Assembly (NCBI GenBank): GCA_027924025.1
Contig: AP026970.1
Coordinates: 1,324,501 to 1,388,500 of the forward strand
Direction of reading: 5' to 3'
From: Comamonadaceae bacterium OS-4
GTDB taxonomy: Bacteria > Pseudomonadota > Gammaproteobacteria > Burkholderiales > Burkholderiaceae_C
DNA length: 64,000 nt
Shown: in pieces, positions 28,969-38,117 of the stretch
Numbering within the stretch: the first letter of the stretch is position 1
How the letters are laid out: each line of letters starts with the position of its first letter
The notes under the pieces: model-generated
Database searches by the model: none
What the model saw: the letters and a program-made list of their open reading frames with translations, nothing else
Told to the model about the DNA's origin: nothing
Position numbers and translations under genes: made by a program

Positions 28969-30588
28969 ATGGCTGCAATTCTCAAGCGCTCTCTTATCGC
29001 TGTGGTGTGCGTCGGCCTGGCTGCCTGCCTTCTCAGTGCCTGCGAAACGCAGCCGCTGCAAAAGGCAACGCAAGGCCTTGCCTTGGAGGGGCCTTTGGCG
29101 CCTGCCCCTAGCCGAACTTGGGCAGATGCGGCTCAAGATGTCAACGATTACAGAATCGGTGGCTGGGGGCTCGTCGCCATGCCGGCCATGCAAGCGTATT
29201 TGAACGGCCTGTATCGCCAGCTGAAGAGCCAAGGCGGGCATCCAGAATGGCCTGGCGAGGTTTACGTGCTCGCAGACACTTCTCTCAAGTCCAACGCGAC
29301 TCCTGCCGGCAACATTTACCTGTCGCTGGGTTGGTTGCAGTCCATCGAGTCGGAGGACGAGATATTTGCCTTGCTCGCCCACGAGTTTGGGCACATCTAT
29401 CTAGGTCATCACATTGTGTATGACGTGTCCAACGCCGGGGACGCCGCCAGCCGCTTGGCGGCGCTGGGTATTGCTTTGGCCGACAAGACCTCCAATGCTG
29501 CTGGGTTAAACGGGGTGTACGCCATCGCCGCGTTGCGCTCAGTGGCAGGCAGCACCCTGGTTCCAGCGTGGAAGCGCTCAATCGAGGAGGAGGCAGACCG
29601 TTTTGGTGCCACCCTCAGCCTGCGCGCCAATTACAACTATCCGAGTGGGTTCAAGACCGTGTTGGAGCGCATTTCCAGCTACGACGCCATTCAACGCGAG
29701 CAGGCCAACCGGGCGAGCACCGCAGCGGAGCGTCTCCAGCGAGAGGCCAGCTTGAGTGCAGTTGCAGAGCGTGCGAGGCTGTCGCAAGGCAACACCCAAG
29801 ATGTCACTGGCCTGCAGGCGGGGGTATCGAACCTGGAGGTCAAGCTCAACGCTGCGATGTTCGACGCCGGTGCAGCCATAAAACGAGCCCTCGCTTCGGC
29901 CGCTGCCCGTGCCCAAGAGACGCATGATGATGCCGATACCCGTGAAGAACAATTGACCAAAGCGGTCGTGCCAGCGTTGGCAGGTCGTCCTCGACCGGCC
30001 ACCCGCACTGCACCTTGGGAGGCCATCAAGAACGAAGCCGGCACCGCCGAAATCATGGCGCACTACGCCTTGTTACCAAAGGTGGAAGAAGCGTTGTCGC
30101 GCAATGCATATGCAGAGGCGCTGAAGACAGCCACAGTTGCGGCCTCGGGACGCACTGCCAATGATGCATGGCCGCTCTCTCTTTTGCGCACTGCAACCCT
30201 ACTTGCCAAGCCAGGCACCTCCGTGGCCGCGCTGGACAAACGCCAGTTCTCGGCGGCAGAGCGGTCTTGGCAATATGCCTCCATCGCTATCAAAGAAACG
30301 GCTCAGTCGAACCGCGAGAGTGCGCGCGTTTTGTGGGAGCAGCAATTCAATTATTTTCAAAAGGCCCCCGCCTTATGGCCTGAGGTGATCGGGCTCTACC
30401 GCCGCAGTGGCTACTTGAACGAAGCGCGAGCGATGGCAAACACCTGTGCACTGACACTGGCCAACTATCGCGAAGCTTGCATCGTTAACGCACAAACCGA
30501 TGAAGAGAAGCGCGCTATTGCAGCGGCATCGGAACAAAAGGCCAAGGAGTTGGCAGACCAATTGGCGGGCAAACTCAAACTCAAGTAG
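28969..30588 (+). CDS. M48 family metalloprotease lipoprotein
   Basis: A 539-residue protein. The signal peptide ends in the lipobox LLSAC, predicting an outer- or inner-membrane-anchored periplasmic lipoprotein. The zinc site is H138EFGH142 in LLAHEFGHIYLGHH with the third ligand in E206EEAD210, as in the M48 (HtpX/BepA) families. After the protease domain come about 280 mostly helical residues, partly coiled coil (about 245-290) and partly TPR-like (about 365-520). The layout is reminiscent of BepA, a periplasmic M48 protease with TPRs involved in outer-membrane quality control. Last gene of the caspase operon. Confidence 0.87.
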   Translation: MAAILKRSLIAVVCVGLAACLLSACETQPLQKATQGLALEGPLAPAPSRTWADAAQDVNDYRIGGWGLVAMPAMQAYLNGLYRQLKSQGGHPEWPGEVYVLADTSLKSNATPAGNIYLSLGWLQSIESEDEIFALLAHEFGHIYLGHHIVYDVSNAGDAASRLAALGIALADKTSNAAGLNGVYAIAALRSVAGSTLVPAWKRSIEEEADRFGATLSLRANYNYPSGFKTVLERISSYDAIQREQANRASTAAERLQREASLSAVAERARLSQGNTQDVTGLQAGVSNLEVKLNAAMFDAGAAIKRALASAAARAQETHDDADTREEQLTKAVVPALAGRPRPATRTAPWEAIKNEAGTAEIMAHYALLPKVEEALSRNAYAEALKTATVAASGRTANDAWPLSLLRTATLLAKPGTSVAALDKRQFSAAERSWQYASIAIKETAQSNRESARVLWEQQFNYFQKAPALWPEVIGLYRRSGYLNEARAMANTCALTLANYREACIVNAQTDEEKRAIAAASEQKAKELADQLAGKLKLK

Positions 30589-30598
30589 CCTGACGGAC

Positions 30599-30647
30599 GA
30601 GTAAGAAGGGACCGACAGCGCATGACCGCGGATTCGGCTTCTTACTC
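30599..30647. repeat. Inverted repeat after the M48 gene
   Basis: GAGTAAGAAG at 30599-30608 and its exact reverse complement CTTCTTACTC at 30638-30647 are separated by 29 bases. There is no T-run after it, so it is not a standard terminator. Its role is unknown; it marks the right end of the six-gene operon. Confidence 0.5.
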
Positions 30648-30679
30648 ACCCATGGAGATCGCTCGTACCAGTGAATTTG

Positions 30680-30747
30680 CTCCTGATTCAGGAGCAACTC
30701 GCGCATATTCCACGGGCGCTAGCACCCGTTTTTGCTTTAAGGCTGGG
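30680..30747 (+). repeat. Dispersed hairpin repeat, copy 4 (right flank of the caspase operon), with terminator-like end
   Basis: Begins GCTCCTGATTCAGGAGC, then AACTCGCGCATATTCCACGG and GCGCTAGCACCCGTTTTTGC. The part ACGGG-CGCTAGCA-CCCGT followed by TTTT is a plausible intrinsic terminator for the operon. It overlaps the last codons of the convergent outer-membrane factor gene, so this copy lies partly in coding sequence. Confidence 0.8.
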
Positions 30748-32176
30748 CTGATTTCTGCTGGTCGGCAGCGTCGGTCCATCCGCCGCCCAGCACCTTGTAC
30801 AAGGTCACCAGGTTCTGCAGTTGCTGGGTTTGCACCTGCACTTGCGCCTGTTGGGCTGCGAATAGCGAGCGCTGCGCTTCCAGCACCTCAAACGAGCTGG
30901 CCGCACCGGCTTTGAAGCGCAGGTCAGTCAGTTGCATGGTGGTCTGGGTGGCGTTGAGCTGCGCGGTCTGGGCTTGCAGTTGCTCGCCCAGGGTGGCACG
31001 GCCGGCCAATGCATCAGCCACTTCCTTGAAGCCGGTCTGAATGGCTTTTTCGTACTGGGCGATGGCGATGTCCTTGTTCACCTTGGCGGTCTCGAGGTTG
31101 GCCCGGTTGCGGCCCGCATCAAAGATGGGCATCAGCAGCTGGGGCACAAAAGTCCAGGCGCTGGTGCCGTTGCTGAACAAGGTGTCCAGGTCGCTGCTGG
31201 CTACGCCGGCGCTGGCAGTGAGCGTGATGCGCGGGAAGAACGCTGCGCGGGCGGCACCAATGTTGGCGTTCAGCGCGAGCAGGTTCTGCTCGGCCTGGCG
31301 CACATCAGGGCGGCGCACCAGCAACTCCGACGGCACACCGGCCGGCAGGTCGCTCAAGAAGCCTTGCTCGGCTAGCCCTAAGCCTGCAGGCAGGTCGGCC
31401 GGCAAGGGTTGGCCCACCAGCAGCACCAAGGCGCTTTCGTCGGTGGCGCGTTGGCGGGTTTGCTGGGCCAGCGACACCTTGGCAGCTTCCAGCAGGCTCT
31501 GCGCGGTGCTCAGGTCCAGCTTGGAGGCGGCTTCGTTGTCGTATTTGAGCTGCATCAGGCGCAGGCTCTCTTGCCGTGTCTTGAGTGTTTCGCGGGTCAC
31601 GCGCAGCAGCTCGTCGTCGGCCAAGAGCGTGAGGTAGGTGTTCGCCACCGACGCAATCAGGCTGATCTGCACCGTCTTGCGGGCTTCTTCGGTGGCCAGC
31701 AGTTGCGACTGGGCCGCTTGGCTCAGTGCGCGCACACGGCCGAAAAAGTCCAGCTCATAGGCAGTCACGCTCAGGCCCGCGGTGTAGCTGCTGCTGATGG
31801 CGCCGCTGGCAACAGGGCCGCGGCTGCCGTTGATGCCGGCATTTACCGTGGGCAGCTGGTCGGCGCGCGCCACTTGCAGCTTGGCGCGGGTGGCGTCGAT
31901 ATTGAGGGCCGCTACGCGCAGGTCGCGGTTGTTCTCCAAAGACAGCTCGATCAGGCGCTTGAGGCGCGCGTCTTTGAAAAAGCTTTGCCACTCAATGTCC
32001 GCCGCGGCCTTGGCGCCAGCAGCGGGTGTGCTGGTTGCGGCCACTTGCGGGAAGGCGGGCGCCACCGGCGCCGCCGGGCGGCTGAAGGTGGGGATAAAGC
32101 TGCAGCCAGCCAGCCACAGGGCTGCCGACAGGGTGGCCAAGCGCAGGGCAGGGCGCGCAAAAGTGTGCTTACTCAT
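30737..32176 (-). CDS. RND efflux outer membrane factor lipoprotein (OprM/TolC family)
   Basis: A 479-residue NodT-family outer-membrane factor. The lipobox LAGC lies near residue 23. Two related OEP domains follow, with the typical motifs WQSFFKDARLKRLIELSLENNRDLRVA and LPADLPAGL, LLVRRPDVRQAEQNL. It forms the outer-membrane channel of the tripartite pump encoded upstream. Its start overlaps the stop of the pump gene by eight bases. The 3' end lies within repeat copy 4. Start chosen at MSKHTFARP before the lipoprotein signal. Confidence 0.93.
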   Translation of the reverse strand: MSKHTFARPALRLATLSAALWLAGCSFIPTFSRPAAPVAPAFPQVAATSTPAAGAKAAADIEWQSFFKDARLKRLIELSLENNRDLRVAALNIDATRAKLQVARADQLPTVNAGINGSRGPVASGAISSSYTAGLSVTAYELDFFGRVRALSQAAQSQLLATEEARKTVQISLIASVANTYLTLLADDELLRVTRETLKTRQESLRLMQLKYDNEAASKLDLSTAQSLLEAAKVSLAQQTRQRATDESALVLLVGQPLPADLPAGLGLAEQGFLSDLPAGVPSELLVRRPDVRQAEQNLLALNANIGAARAAFFPRITLTASAGVASSDLDTLFSNGTSAWTFVPQLLMPIFDAGRNRANLETAKVNKDIAIAQYEKAIQTGFKEVADALAGRATLGEQLQAQTAQLNATQTTMQLTDLRFKAGAASSFEVLEAQRSLFAAQQAQVQVQTQQLQNLVTLYKVLGGGWTDAADQQKSAQP

Positions 32177-35100
32177 GGGATTCAGCTCCGATCTGGTGTC
32201 CGTGTTGTGCGTCGAATTGGCGCTGGCGTTCGCTGCCCTTGAAGATGCTGCGTACCACCACAAAGAAGATAGGTACAAAGAACACCGCCAGGATGGTGCC
32301 CGCCACCATGCCGCCGATCACGCCGGTGCCGATGGCACGTTGGCTGGCTGAACCCGCGCCGCTGGAAATGGCCAAAGGCACCACGCCCAGAATGAAGGCC
32401 AGTGAGGTCATGACAATGGGGCGGAAGCGCAGGTGCGCGGCCATCAAAGCGGCCTGGATGGCGGTCTTGCCCTGGGCTTGCAGGTCTTTGGCGAACTCGA
32501 TAATCAAAATCGCGTTCTTGGCCGACAAGCCGATGATGGTGATCAGGCCCACCTGGAAGTACACGTCATTCGCATACCCCCGGAACAGCGTGGCCAACAC
32601 CACACCCAGCACGCCCAAAGGCACCACCAGAATCACCGACAGCGGGATCGACCAGCTCTCATACAGCGCAGCCAGGCACAAGAACACGGCCAGGATCGCA
32701 AACGCATACAGGATGGTGGCTTGCGAGCCGGCCAGCTTTTCTTCGCGGGACTGGCCGGTCCACTCAAAGCCAAAGCCGGCGGGCAACTGGCTGGCCAGTT
32801 TTTCCATTTCGGCCATCGCTTCGCCGGTGCTGTAGCCAGGTGCTGCACTGCCGCCGATGCGGATGGCGGAGTAGCCGTTGTAGCGCACGGTTTGCATGGC
32901 GCCGTTCACCCAGCGGGTAGTGGCAAATGCCGACAAAGGCACGGCCTTGCCGCTGCTGTTGATGACGTTGAACTTCAACAGGTCGTCCGGCTGCATACGT
33001 GCGGTGGCATCGGCTTGCACCACGACCCGCTGCAGGCGGCCTGCGTTCGGGAAGTCATTCACATAGCTAGAGCCCAAGGCCGTAGAGATCGTGCTGTTGA
33101 TGGCGCTGAAGCTCACGCCCAGGGCGCTGGCTTTGTCACGGTCAATATCGATCTGCAGTTGGGGCGCGTCTTCCAAGCCGTCGGGGCGGACCTGAGTGAT
33201 CACCTTGCTCTTGGAGGCCATGCCCAGCAACTGGTTACGTGCAGCGATCAAGGCTTCGCGGCCCTTGCCTGCGCGGTCTTGCAGACGGAAAGTAAAGCCC
33301 GATGCATTGCCCAATTCAGGAATGGGGGGCGGGCTCAAGGGGAAGATAAACGCGTCGCGAATGCCCATCAGCGCGCCGAACGAACGGCCGGCCAATGCCT
33401 GAGCCGATTGGCCGGGGCCTTGGCGCTCGGACCAGTCTTTCAGGGTCACAAAGCCCAGCGCAGCGTTCTGGCCTTGGCCGGAGAAGCTGAAGCCGATCAC
33501 ACCCACCATGCTCTCCACCTCGGGTTGCTTGAGCATGAAGCCTTCGACCTGCTCCATCACGCTGGTGGTGCGCTGCTGGGTAGCACCCGGCGGCAATTGC
33601 ACGTTCACGATGATGTTGCCCTGGTCTTCAGCCGGCAAAAACGAGGTGGGCAAGCGCATATAAACCACTGCCACGGCGCCGATGATGGCAACATAAATCA
33701 CCAGGTAGCGACCGGCCTTTTTCAGCAGACGCTGCACCACGCTCTCGTAGCCTTTGGCGGTGCTGGTGAAGCGGCGGTTGAACCAACCGAAGAAGCCGGT
33801 GCTGGCGTGTGCATGGCCGGCCACCACGGGCTTAAGCAGGGTGGCGCAGAGTGCGGGTGTGAGCGACAAAGCCAGGAAGGCCGAGAACGCAATGGATGCC
33901 ACCATCACCGTCGAGAACTGGCGATAGATATTGCCCACCGAGCCCGAGAAAAACGCCAAAGGCACAAACACGGCAATCAGCACCACGGTCACGCCGATGA
34001 TGGCGCCCGAGATCTGGCCCATGGCCTTTTGGGTGGCTTGCAGCGGCGGCAGGCCTTCTTCGCTCATGATGCGCTCGACGTTTTCCACCACCACGATGGC
34101 GTCGTCCACCACGATACCGATTACCAGCACCATGCCGAACATGGTCAGCACGTTGATCGACATGCCTAGCGCCAGCAGCGTGGCAAAGGTACCCAACAGG
34201 GCGATTGGCACCACGATGGTCGGGATCACGGTGTAGCGCCAGTTCTGCAGGAACAAGAACATCACCAGGAACACCAGCACCACGGCTTCGACCAGGGTCT
34301 GGGCCACTTGCTTGATGGAGATATTGACGAAGCGCGAGCTGTCGTAAGGAATGCTCCACTTCATGCCTTGCGGGAAATAGGTTTCCAGCTCGGTCATGCG
34401 AGCGCGCACCGCCTTGGCCGCTGCCATGGCGTTGCCACTGGGTGACAGCTGCACGCCGATACCTATGGCGGGCTTGCCGTTCAGGCGGGCGGAGGTGCTG
34501 TAGGCCTGTGCACCCAGCTCAATGCGGGCCACGTCCTTGAGGCGAACGGCAGAGCCGTCTGCGTTGGAGCGCAGGGTGATGTTGCCGAATTGCGCCACGC
34601 TGCCCAACTGGCCGCTGACCACCACCGTGGCAGCAATGCCCTGGCCGGTGATGTTGGGCAAGTCCCCGATAGCGCCGGCAGACACCTGCGCGTTTTGCGC
34701 GCTGATGGCGGCATTCACCTCAGAGGTGGACAGGTTGAACGAGGCCAGCTTGGCCGGATCCAGCCAGATGCGCATGGCGCGCTCGGTACCGAACAGCTGG
34801 GCCTGGCCGATGCCGGGCAGACGCTGCAGTTCGGGCACGATGTTGCGCGAGGCGTAGTCACCCAGCTCGATGGTGCTGGTGTCCGGGTTGTCGGTGGCCA
34901 GCATGGTGAACAGCAGGAAGTTCGAGCGCGACTTGTCCACCCGTACGCCTTGCTGCGTTACCGAGGCAGGCAGGCGCGGTGTGGCCCGCGCAAGGCGGTT
35001 TTGCACATCGACTTGGGCCATGTCGGCGTCGGTGCCGGTCTCAAACGTCAGGGTCAGGGTGCCGGAGCCATTGGCTTGCGACACCGATTCCATGTAGATC

Positions 35101-35324
35101 AGGCCGGAGGCGCCGTTCATTTCGCGCTCGATGACGCTCAGCACACTGTCTTCCAGCGTCTGGGCAGAGGCGCCGGGGTAGGCCACATTGACCACGATGG
35201 CCGGAGGCGCCACGGGCGGGTACTGCGAAATCGGCAGCTGGGTAATGGCAACGCCGCCCATCACCATGATGAACAGCGATAGCACCCATGCAAAGATGGG
35301 GCGGTTGATAAAAAACTGGGCCAT
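32169..35324 (-). CDS. RND multidrug efflux pump, inner membrane permease (AcrB/MexB-like, HAE1)
   Basis: A 1051-residue HAE1 pump with the two-fold RND layout of twelve helices and two large periplasmic loops. The N-terminus MAQFFINRPIFAWVLSLFIM, the proton-relay aspartate pair in GIVVDDAIVVVENVERIM, and the motif FAKDLQAQGKTAIQAAL in the second half are typical. Its close match to AcrB/MexB suggests broad substrates such as dyes, detergents and antibiotics. Encoded between the adaptor and the channel genes. Confidence 0.95.
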   Translation of the reverse strand: MAQFFINRPIFAWVLSLFIMVMGGVAITQLPISQYPPVAPPAIVVNVAYPGASAQTLEDSVLSVIEREMNGASGLIYMESVSQANGSGTLTLTFETGTDADMAQVDVQNRLARATPRLPASVTQQGVRVDKSRSNFLLFTMLATDNPDTSTIELGDYASRNIVPELQRLPGIGQAQLFGTERAMRIWLDPAKLASFNLSTSEVNAAISAQNAQVSAGAIGDLPNITGQGIAATVVVSGQLGSVAQFGNITLRSNADGSAVRLKDVARIELGAQAYSTSARLNGKPAIGIGVQLSPSGNAMAAAKAVRARMTELETYFPQGMKWSIPYDSSRFVNISIKQVAQTLVEAVVLVFLVMFLFLQNWRYTVIPTIVVPIALLGTFATLLALGMSINVLTMFGMVLVIGIVVDDAIVVVENVERIMSEEGLPPLQATQKAMGQISGAIIGVTVVLIAVFVPLAFFSGSVGNIYRQFSTVMVASIAFSAFLALSLTPALCATLLKPVVAGHAHASTGFFGWFNRRFTSTAKGYESVVQRLLKKAGRYLVIYVAIIGAVAVVYMRLPTSFLPAEDQGNIIVNVQLPPGATQQRTTSVMEQVEGFMLKQPEVESMVGVIGFSFSGQGQNAALGFVTLKDWSERQGPGQSAQALAGRSFGALMGIRDAFIFPLSPPPIPELGNASGFTFRLQDRAGKGREALIAARNQLLGMASKSKVITQVRPDGLEDAPQLQIDIDRDKASALGVSFSAINSTISTALGSSYVNDFPNAGRLQRVVVQADATARMQPDDLLKFNVINSSGKAVPLSAFATTRWVNGAMQTVRYNGYSAIRIGGSAAPGYSTGEAMAEMEKLASQLPAGFGFEWTGQSREEKLAGSQATILYAFAILAVFLCLAALYESWSIPLSVILVVPLGVLGVVLATLFRGYANDVYFQVGLITIIGLSAKNAILIIEFAKDLQAQGKTAIQAALMAAHLRFRPIVMTSLAFILGVVPLAISSGAGSASQRAIGTGVIGGMVAGTILAVFFVPIFFVVVRSIFKGSERQRQFDAQHGHQIGAESHE

Positions 35325-35345
35325 GGGAAAGTGCCTCGTGTGTAC

Positions 35346-36608
35346 TTATTTGCCTGCGGCCGATGCGGCAGCGGCAGGGGCGGATGCAGCGGCTGCAGGC
35401 GCACCGGCAGCAGCCGGGGCAGAGCCGGTCCATGGCACCGCCTTCACGGGGGCACCGGGCACCATCATTTTCTGGAAGCCATCGACGATGACCTGGTCGC
35501 CTTCTTTCAGACCATCCAGAATCACCCATTGGCTGTTTTGGGCATTGCCCACCTTGACCGGGCGGGGGCCGGGTTTGCCGTCTTCGCCCACCACCAGCAC
35601 GGTGTCCCCTTGGTTGGTGCGGGTCACTGCTTGCTGCGGCAGCAAGATGCCGGAGGGCAGCTCAGCTTGCGACAGGCGCACACGCACATACTGGCCGGGC
35701 AAGAGCAGGCCATCGCCATTGGGCACTTCGGCGCGCAGGGTGATCTGGCCGCTGGTCGCGTCTACCGTCAAGTCGCTGAACAGCAGCTTGCCGGCTTTGG
35801 GCAGCTCGCTGCCGTCTTCCAGCACGATGCGCACCGGCACCGAGCCATCGCCCGAGGCGCGCAACTGCTTGGAGGCAATCGCTTTACGCAGGCGCAGCAC
35901 ATCGGTGCTGGACTGGGTGAAGTTCACATACACCGAGCCGGTTTGCTGGATGGTGGCCAGCGCAGTGGCGTCAGCAGCACCCACCAAGGCACCTTCGGTC
36001 ACCGAGGACTGGCCGATACGGCCGGAAATCGGTGCAGTGATGGTAGCGTAGGCCAGGTTGATACGTGCGGTCTCTGCAGCGGCCTTGGCTACGCCCAGGT
36101 CGGCTTCGGCCTGGCGCTGGGTGGTTTGCAGGGTCGTGAATTCTTGTTTGCTGATGGCGTTGGCTTCTACCAAGGCCTTGTTGCGCTCCACTTGCGCAGT
36201 GGCTTGGGCCAAAGTGGCCTGTGCTTTCACCACAGTGGCTTGGGCGCTTTCAAAGGCGGCGCGGTAGGGGCCGGAGTCCAGCTGGTACAGCACCTGGCCG
36301 GCTTTGACCTCGCTGCCTTCGCGGAACATACGTTGCAGCACCACGCCGCTCACACGGGCGCGCACTTGGGCTACGCGCAATGCGCTCACGCGGCCGGGCA
36401 ATTCCGATTGCAGTGCAACCGATTGGGGTGCAACAGTGACCACCCCCACTTGCGCTGGCGGCATGCCGCCACCGGGGGCACCACCGCCCTGGGCGCTGTC
36501 CTTGGCGCCGCAGGCGGCCAAGGCCACTGCAAAGGGAATGGCCATCAAAGCGAGGCGACCGGTGGATGATGAGGGTGCATGACCCAGGGTCTGACGGAAC
36601 AGCGACAT
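35346..36608 (-). CDS. RND efflux periplasmic adaptor lipoprotein (AcrA/MexA-like)
   Basis: A 420-residue membrane-fusion protein. The start MSLFRQTLGHAP precedes a lipoprotein signal ending in LAAC (cysteine near residue 34). The lipoyl half-motifs VRARVSGVVLQRMFREGSEVKAGQVLYQLD (cited in part) and ATITAPISGRIGQSSV flank the helical hairpin. An alanine-rich tail follows the barrel domain. First gene of the adaptor-pump-channel operon, divergent from the TetR gene with an operator between. Confidence 0.93.
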   Translation of the reverse strand: MSLFRQTLGHAPSSSTGRLALMAIPFAVALAACGAKDSAQGGGAPGGGMPPAQVGVVTVAPQSVALQSELPGRVSALRVAQVRARVSGVVLQRMFREGSEVKAGQVLYQLDSGPYRAAFESAQATVVKAQATLAQATAQVERNKALVEANAISKQEFTTLQTTQRQAEADLGVAKAAAETARINLAYATITAPISGRIGQSSVTEGALVGAADATALATIQQTGSVYVNFTQSSTDVLRLRKAIASKQLRASGDGSVPVRIVLEDGSELPKAGKLLFSDLTVDATSGQITLRAEVPNGDGLLLPGQYVRVRLSQAELPSGILLPQQAVTRTNQGDTVLVVGEDGKPGPRPVKVGNAQNSQWVILDGLKEGDQVIVDGFQKMMVPGAPVKAVPWTGSAPAAAGAPAAAASAPAAAASAAGK

Positions 36609-36730
36609 ACAGATTTCCCTTGTGACAGAAGTAGTTGGGGCGGTAATCGGGGGAGTGGCTTGCCGGTAGTTTGATCTAGGGCAAACCCTCAAGGAATAGC
36701 CTAGCAGACCGCAGCAATGAAGGTTAGTAT

Positions 36731-36752
36731 ACATACATGCACGAATGTATGT
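36731..36752. promoter_or_regulatory. Predicted TetR/AcrR operator between efflux operon and regulator
   Basis: A perfect inverted repeat, ACATACAT-N6-ATGTATGT, lies between the divergent adaptor and TetR genes. It matches the known E. coli AcrR operator (TACATACATT...AATGTATGTA type). Binding here would shut off both directions. Confidence 0.8.
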
Positions 36753-36796
36753 TTCTAAAAAACTACAATACCCGCAGATTTCTATGAGGTCAATCC

Positions 36797-37423
36797 ATGG
36801 CCCGCCGCACCAAAGAAGAAGCTTTAGTTACCCGCGAATTGATACTTGACGCTGCTGAACGTGTGTTTCACCAGCGCGGGGTGTCGCGCACGTCCCTGCA
36901 GGAAATCGCCAAAGAGGCCGGTCTGACCCGGGGCGCGATTTACTGGCACTTTGAAAACAAAGGCGAGCTCTTTCACGCCATGATGGAGCGCGTGACCCTG
37001 CCCATGATGGCGCGCATGACCGAGATCACCCCGGAGGACGAAGCCCGCCCGCTCGACAAAATTCGGCGCAATACGGCCGCCGCTCTGCGGGAGATTGCCC
37101 ATAACCCGCAGGTGCGCCGCGTGTTCGAAATCGCGATGCAGAAGGTGGAGTATGTCGATGAAATGCAGGAGATGCAGCAGCGCAAAATCAGCGGCCGCAA
37201 CGAATGCATGGATGACATGCAGCACCTGCTCCAGATCGCCCAACAGCTGGGCCACATCAAAGCCGATGCCCATCTGCGCAACACTACCATCGGCTTGTTT
37301 GCGCTGGTGGGTGGGATCAAATACAACTGGCTGTTGGACCCGGAGGCCTTTGACCTCGAAGCCGTGGGCTTGGCTACGCTGGACGCCTACCTGGCCGGCT
37401 TGAAGACTTTGCCGGTTGTCTGA
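36797..37423 (+). CDS. TetR family regulator of efflux (AcrR/TtgR-like)
   Basis: A 208-residue repressor. The N-terminal helix-turn-helix is clear: VFHQRGVSRTSLQEIAKEAG, then LTRGAIYWHFENKGELF. The ligand-binding domain (about 60-208) fits the AcrR/MexR-TtgR subgroup of efflux regulators. The adjacent operator and the divergent efflux operon support local control with drug-induced release. Repeat copy 5 follows the stop directly. Confidence 0.92.
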   Translation: MARRTKEEALVTRELILDAAERVFHQRGVSRTSLQEIAKEAGLTRGAIYWHFENKGELFHAMMERVTLPMMARMTEITPEDEARPLDKIRRNTAAALREIAHNPQVRRVFEIAMQKVEYVDEMQEMQQRKISGRNECMDDMQHLLQIAQQLGHIKADAHLRNTTIGLFALVGGIKYNWLLDPEAFDLEAVGLATLDAYLAGLKTLPVV

Positions 37424-37475
37424 TTGCTACTGATTTGATAGCTGCTCGCGCAATCGATATGTGGGCTAGGGCCTG
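37424..37475 (+). repeat. Dispersed hairpin repeat, copy 5
   Basis: Reads TTGCTACTGATTTGATAGC, TGCTCGCGCAATCGATATG and TGGGCTAGGGCC. The stem GCTAC...GATAGC and the AGCTGCTCGCGC core are kept. It begins at the stop codon of the TetR gene and ends 12 bp before yigZ. Confidence 0.75.
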
Positions 37476-37486
37476 ATTCCATTCAT

Positions 37487-38095
37487 ATGCCACACACACT
37501 AGCCGCAGCGGCACACAGCGAACTCTCGATCAAAAAGAGCCGTTTCATCGGTTGTGTGCAACCCGTGGCTGACCGCGCGACTGCGCAAAAGGTGGTGGCC
37601 GGCTTGTGGGCCGAACACCCTACGGCCACCCATGTGTGTTGGGCGCTGATGGCCGGTGGCCACTCGGCGGCGGTGGATGACGGCGAGCCCAGCGGCACCG
37701 CCGGTCGGCCCATGCTCGATGTGCTGCGCCACCATGACCTGGAGGGGGTGCTGGCCACTGTGGTGCGGTTTTACGGCGGTGTGAATCTCGGGGCGGGTGG
37801 GTTGGTGCGCGCCTATACCGATGCGGTAGCGCAAGCGCTGCTCAAAGCTGACAAAGTGCCGATCGTGAAACAACACGCCCTGCTGTGTGCCTTGCCTTAC
37901 CCCCTGGAGGGGCGGGTGCGCCGCGAGCTGGAGGCCGCAGGCGCGGTGCTCGGCGCAGTGCAGCACAACGTGCGAGTGACCATGGCGTTCACGGTGCCCG
38001 CAGACGCGGTGTCAGGCTTGATGACCCGCCTGAACGAGGCAGGTGGCGGGCAACTGGAGTGGCTGGACGCGCCCGAAGCGCCCGCCACTGCCTGA
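37487..38095 (+). CDS. yigZ: YigZ/IMPACT family protein
   Basis: A 202-residue protein of the YigZ family. The N-terminal Impact domain has KKSRFIGCVQPV, ATHVCWALMAGGHSAAVDDGEPSGTAGRPML (cited in part) and ATVVRFYGGVNLGAGGLVRAY, all diagnostic. A C-terminal ferredoxin-like DUF1949 domain follows. The molecular role is not established; relatives are linked to translation control. ATG start with repeat copy 5 just upstream. Confidence 0.93.
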   Translation: MPHTLAAAAHSELSIKKSRFIGCVQPVADRATAQKVVAGLWAEHPTATHVCWALMAGGHSAAVDDGEPSGTAGRPMLDVLRHHDLEGVLATVVRFYGGVNLGAGGLVRAYTDAVAQALLKADKVPIVKQHALLCALPYPLEGRVRRELEAAGAVLGAVQHNVRVTMAFTVPADAVSGLMTRLNEAGGGQLEWLDAPEAPATA

Positions 38096-38117
38096 AGCCC
38101 TGCCCTTAGCCGCTCAA

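Noticed and set aside
32433..34169. 578-residue open frame antisense to the RND pump gene
   Set aside because: A shadow frame; the pump gene on the other strand is complete and well conserved.
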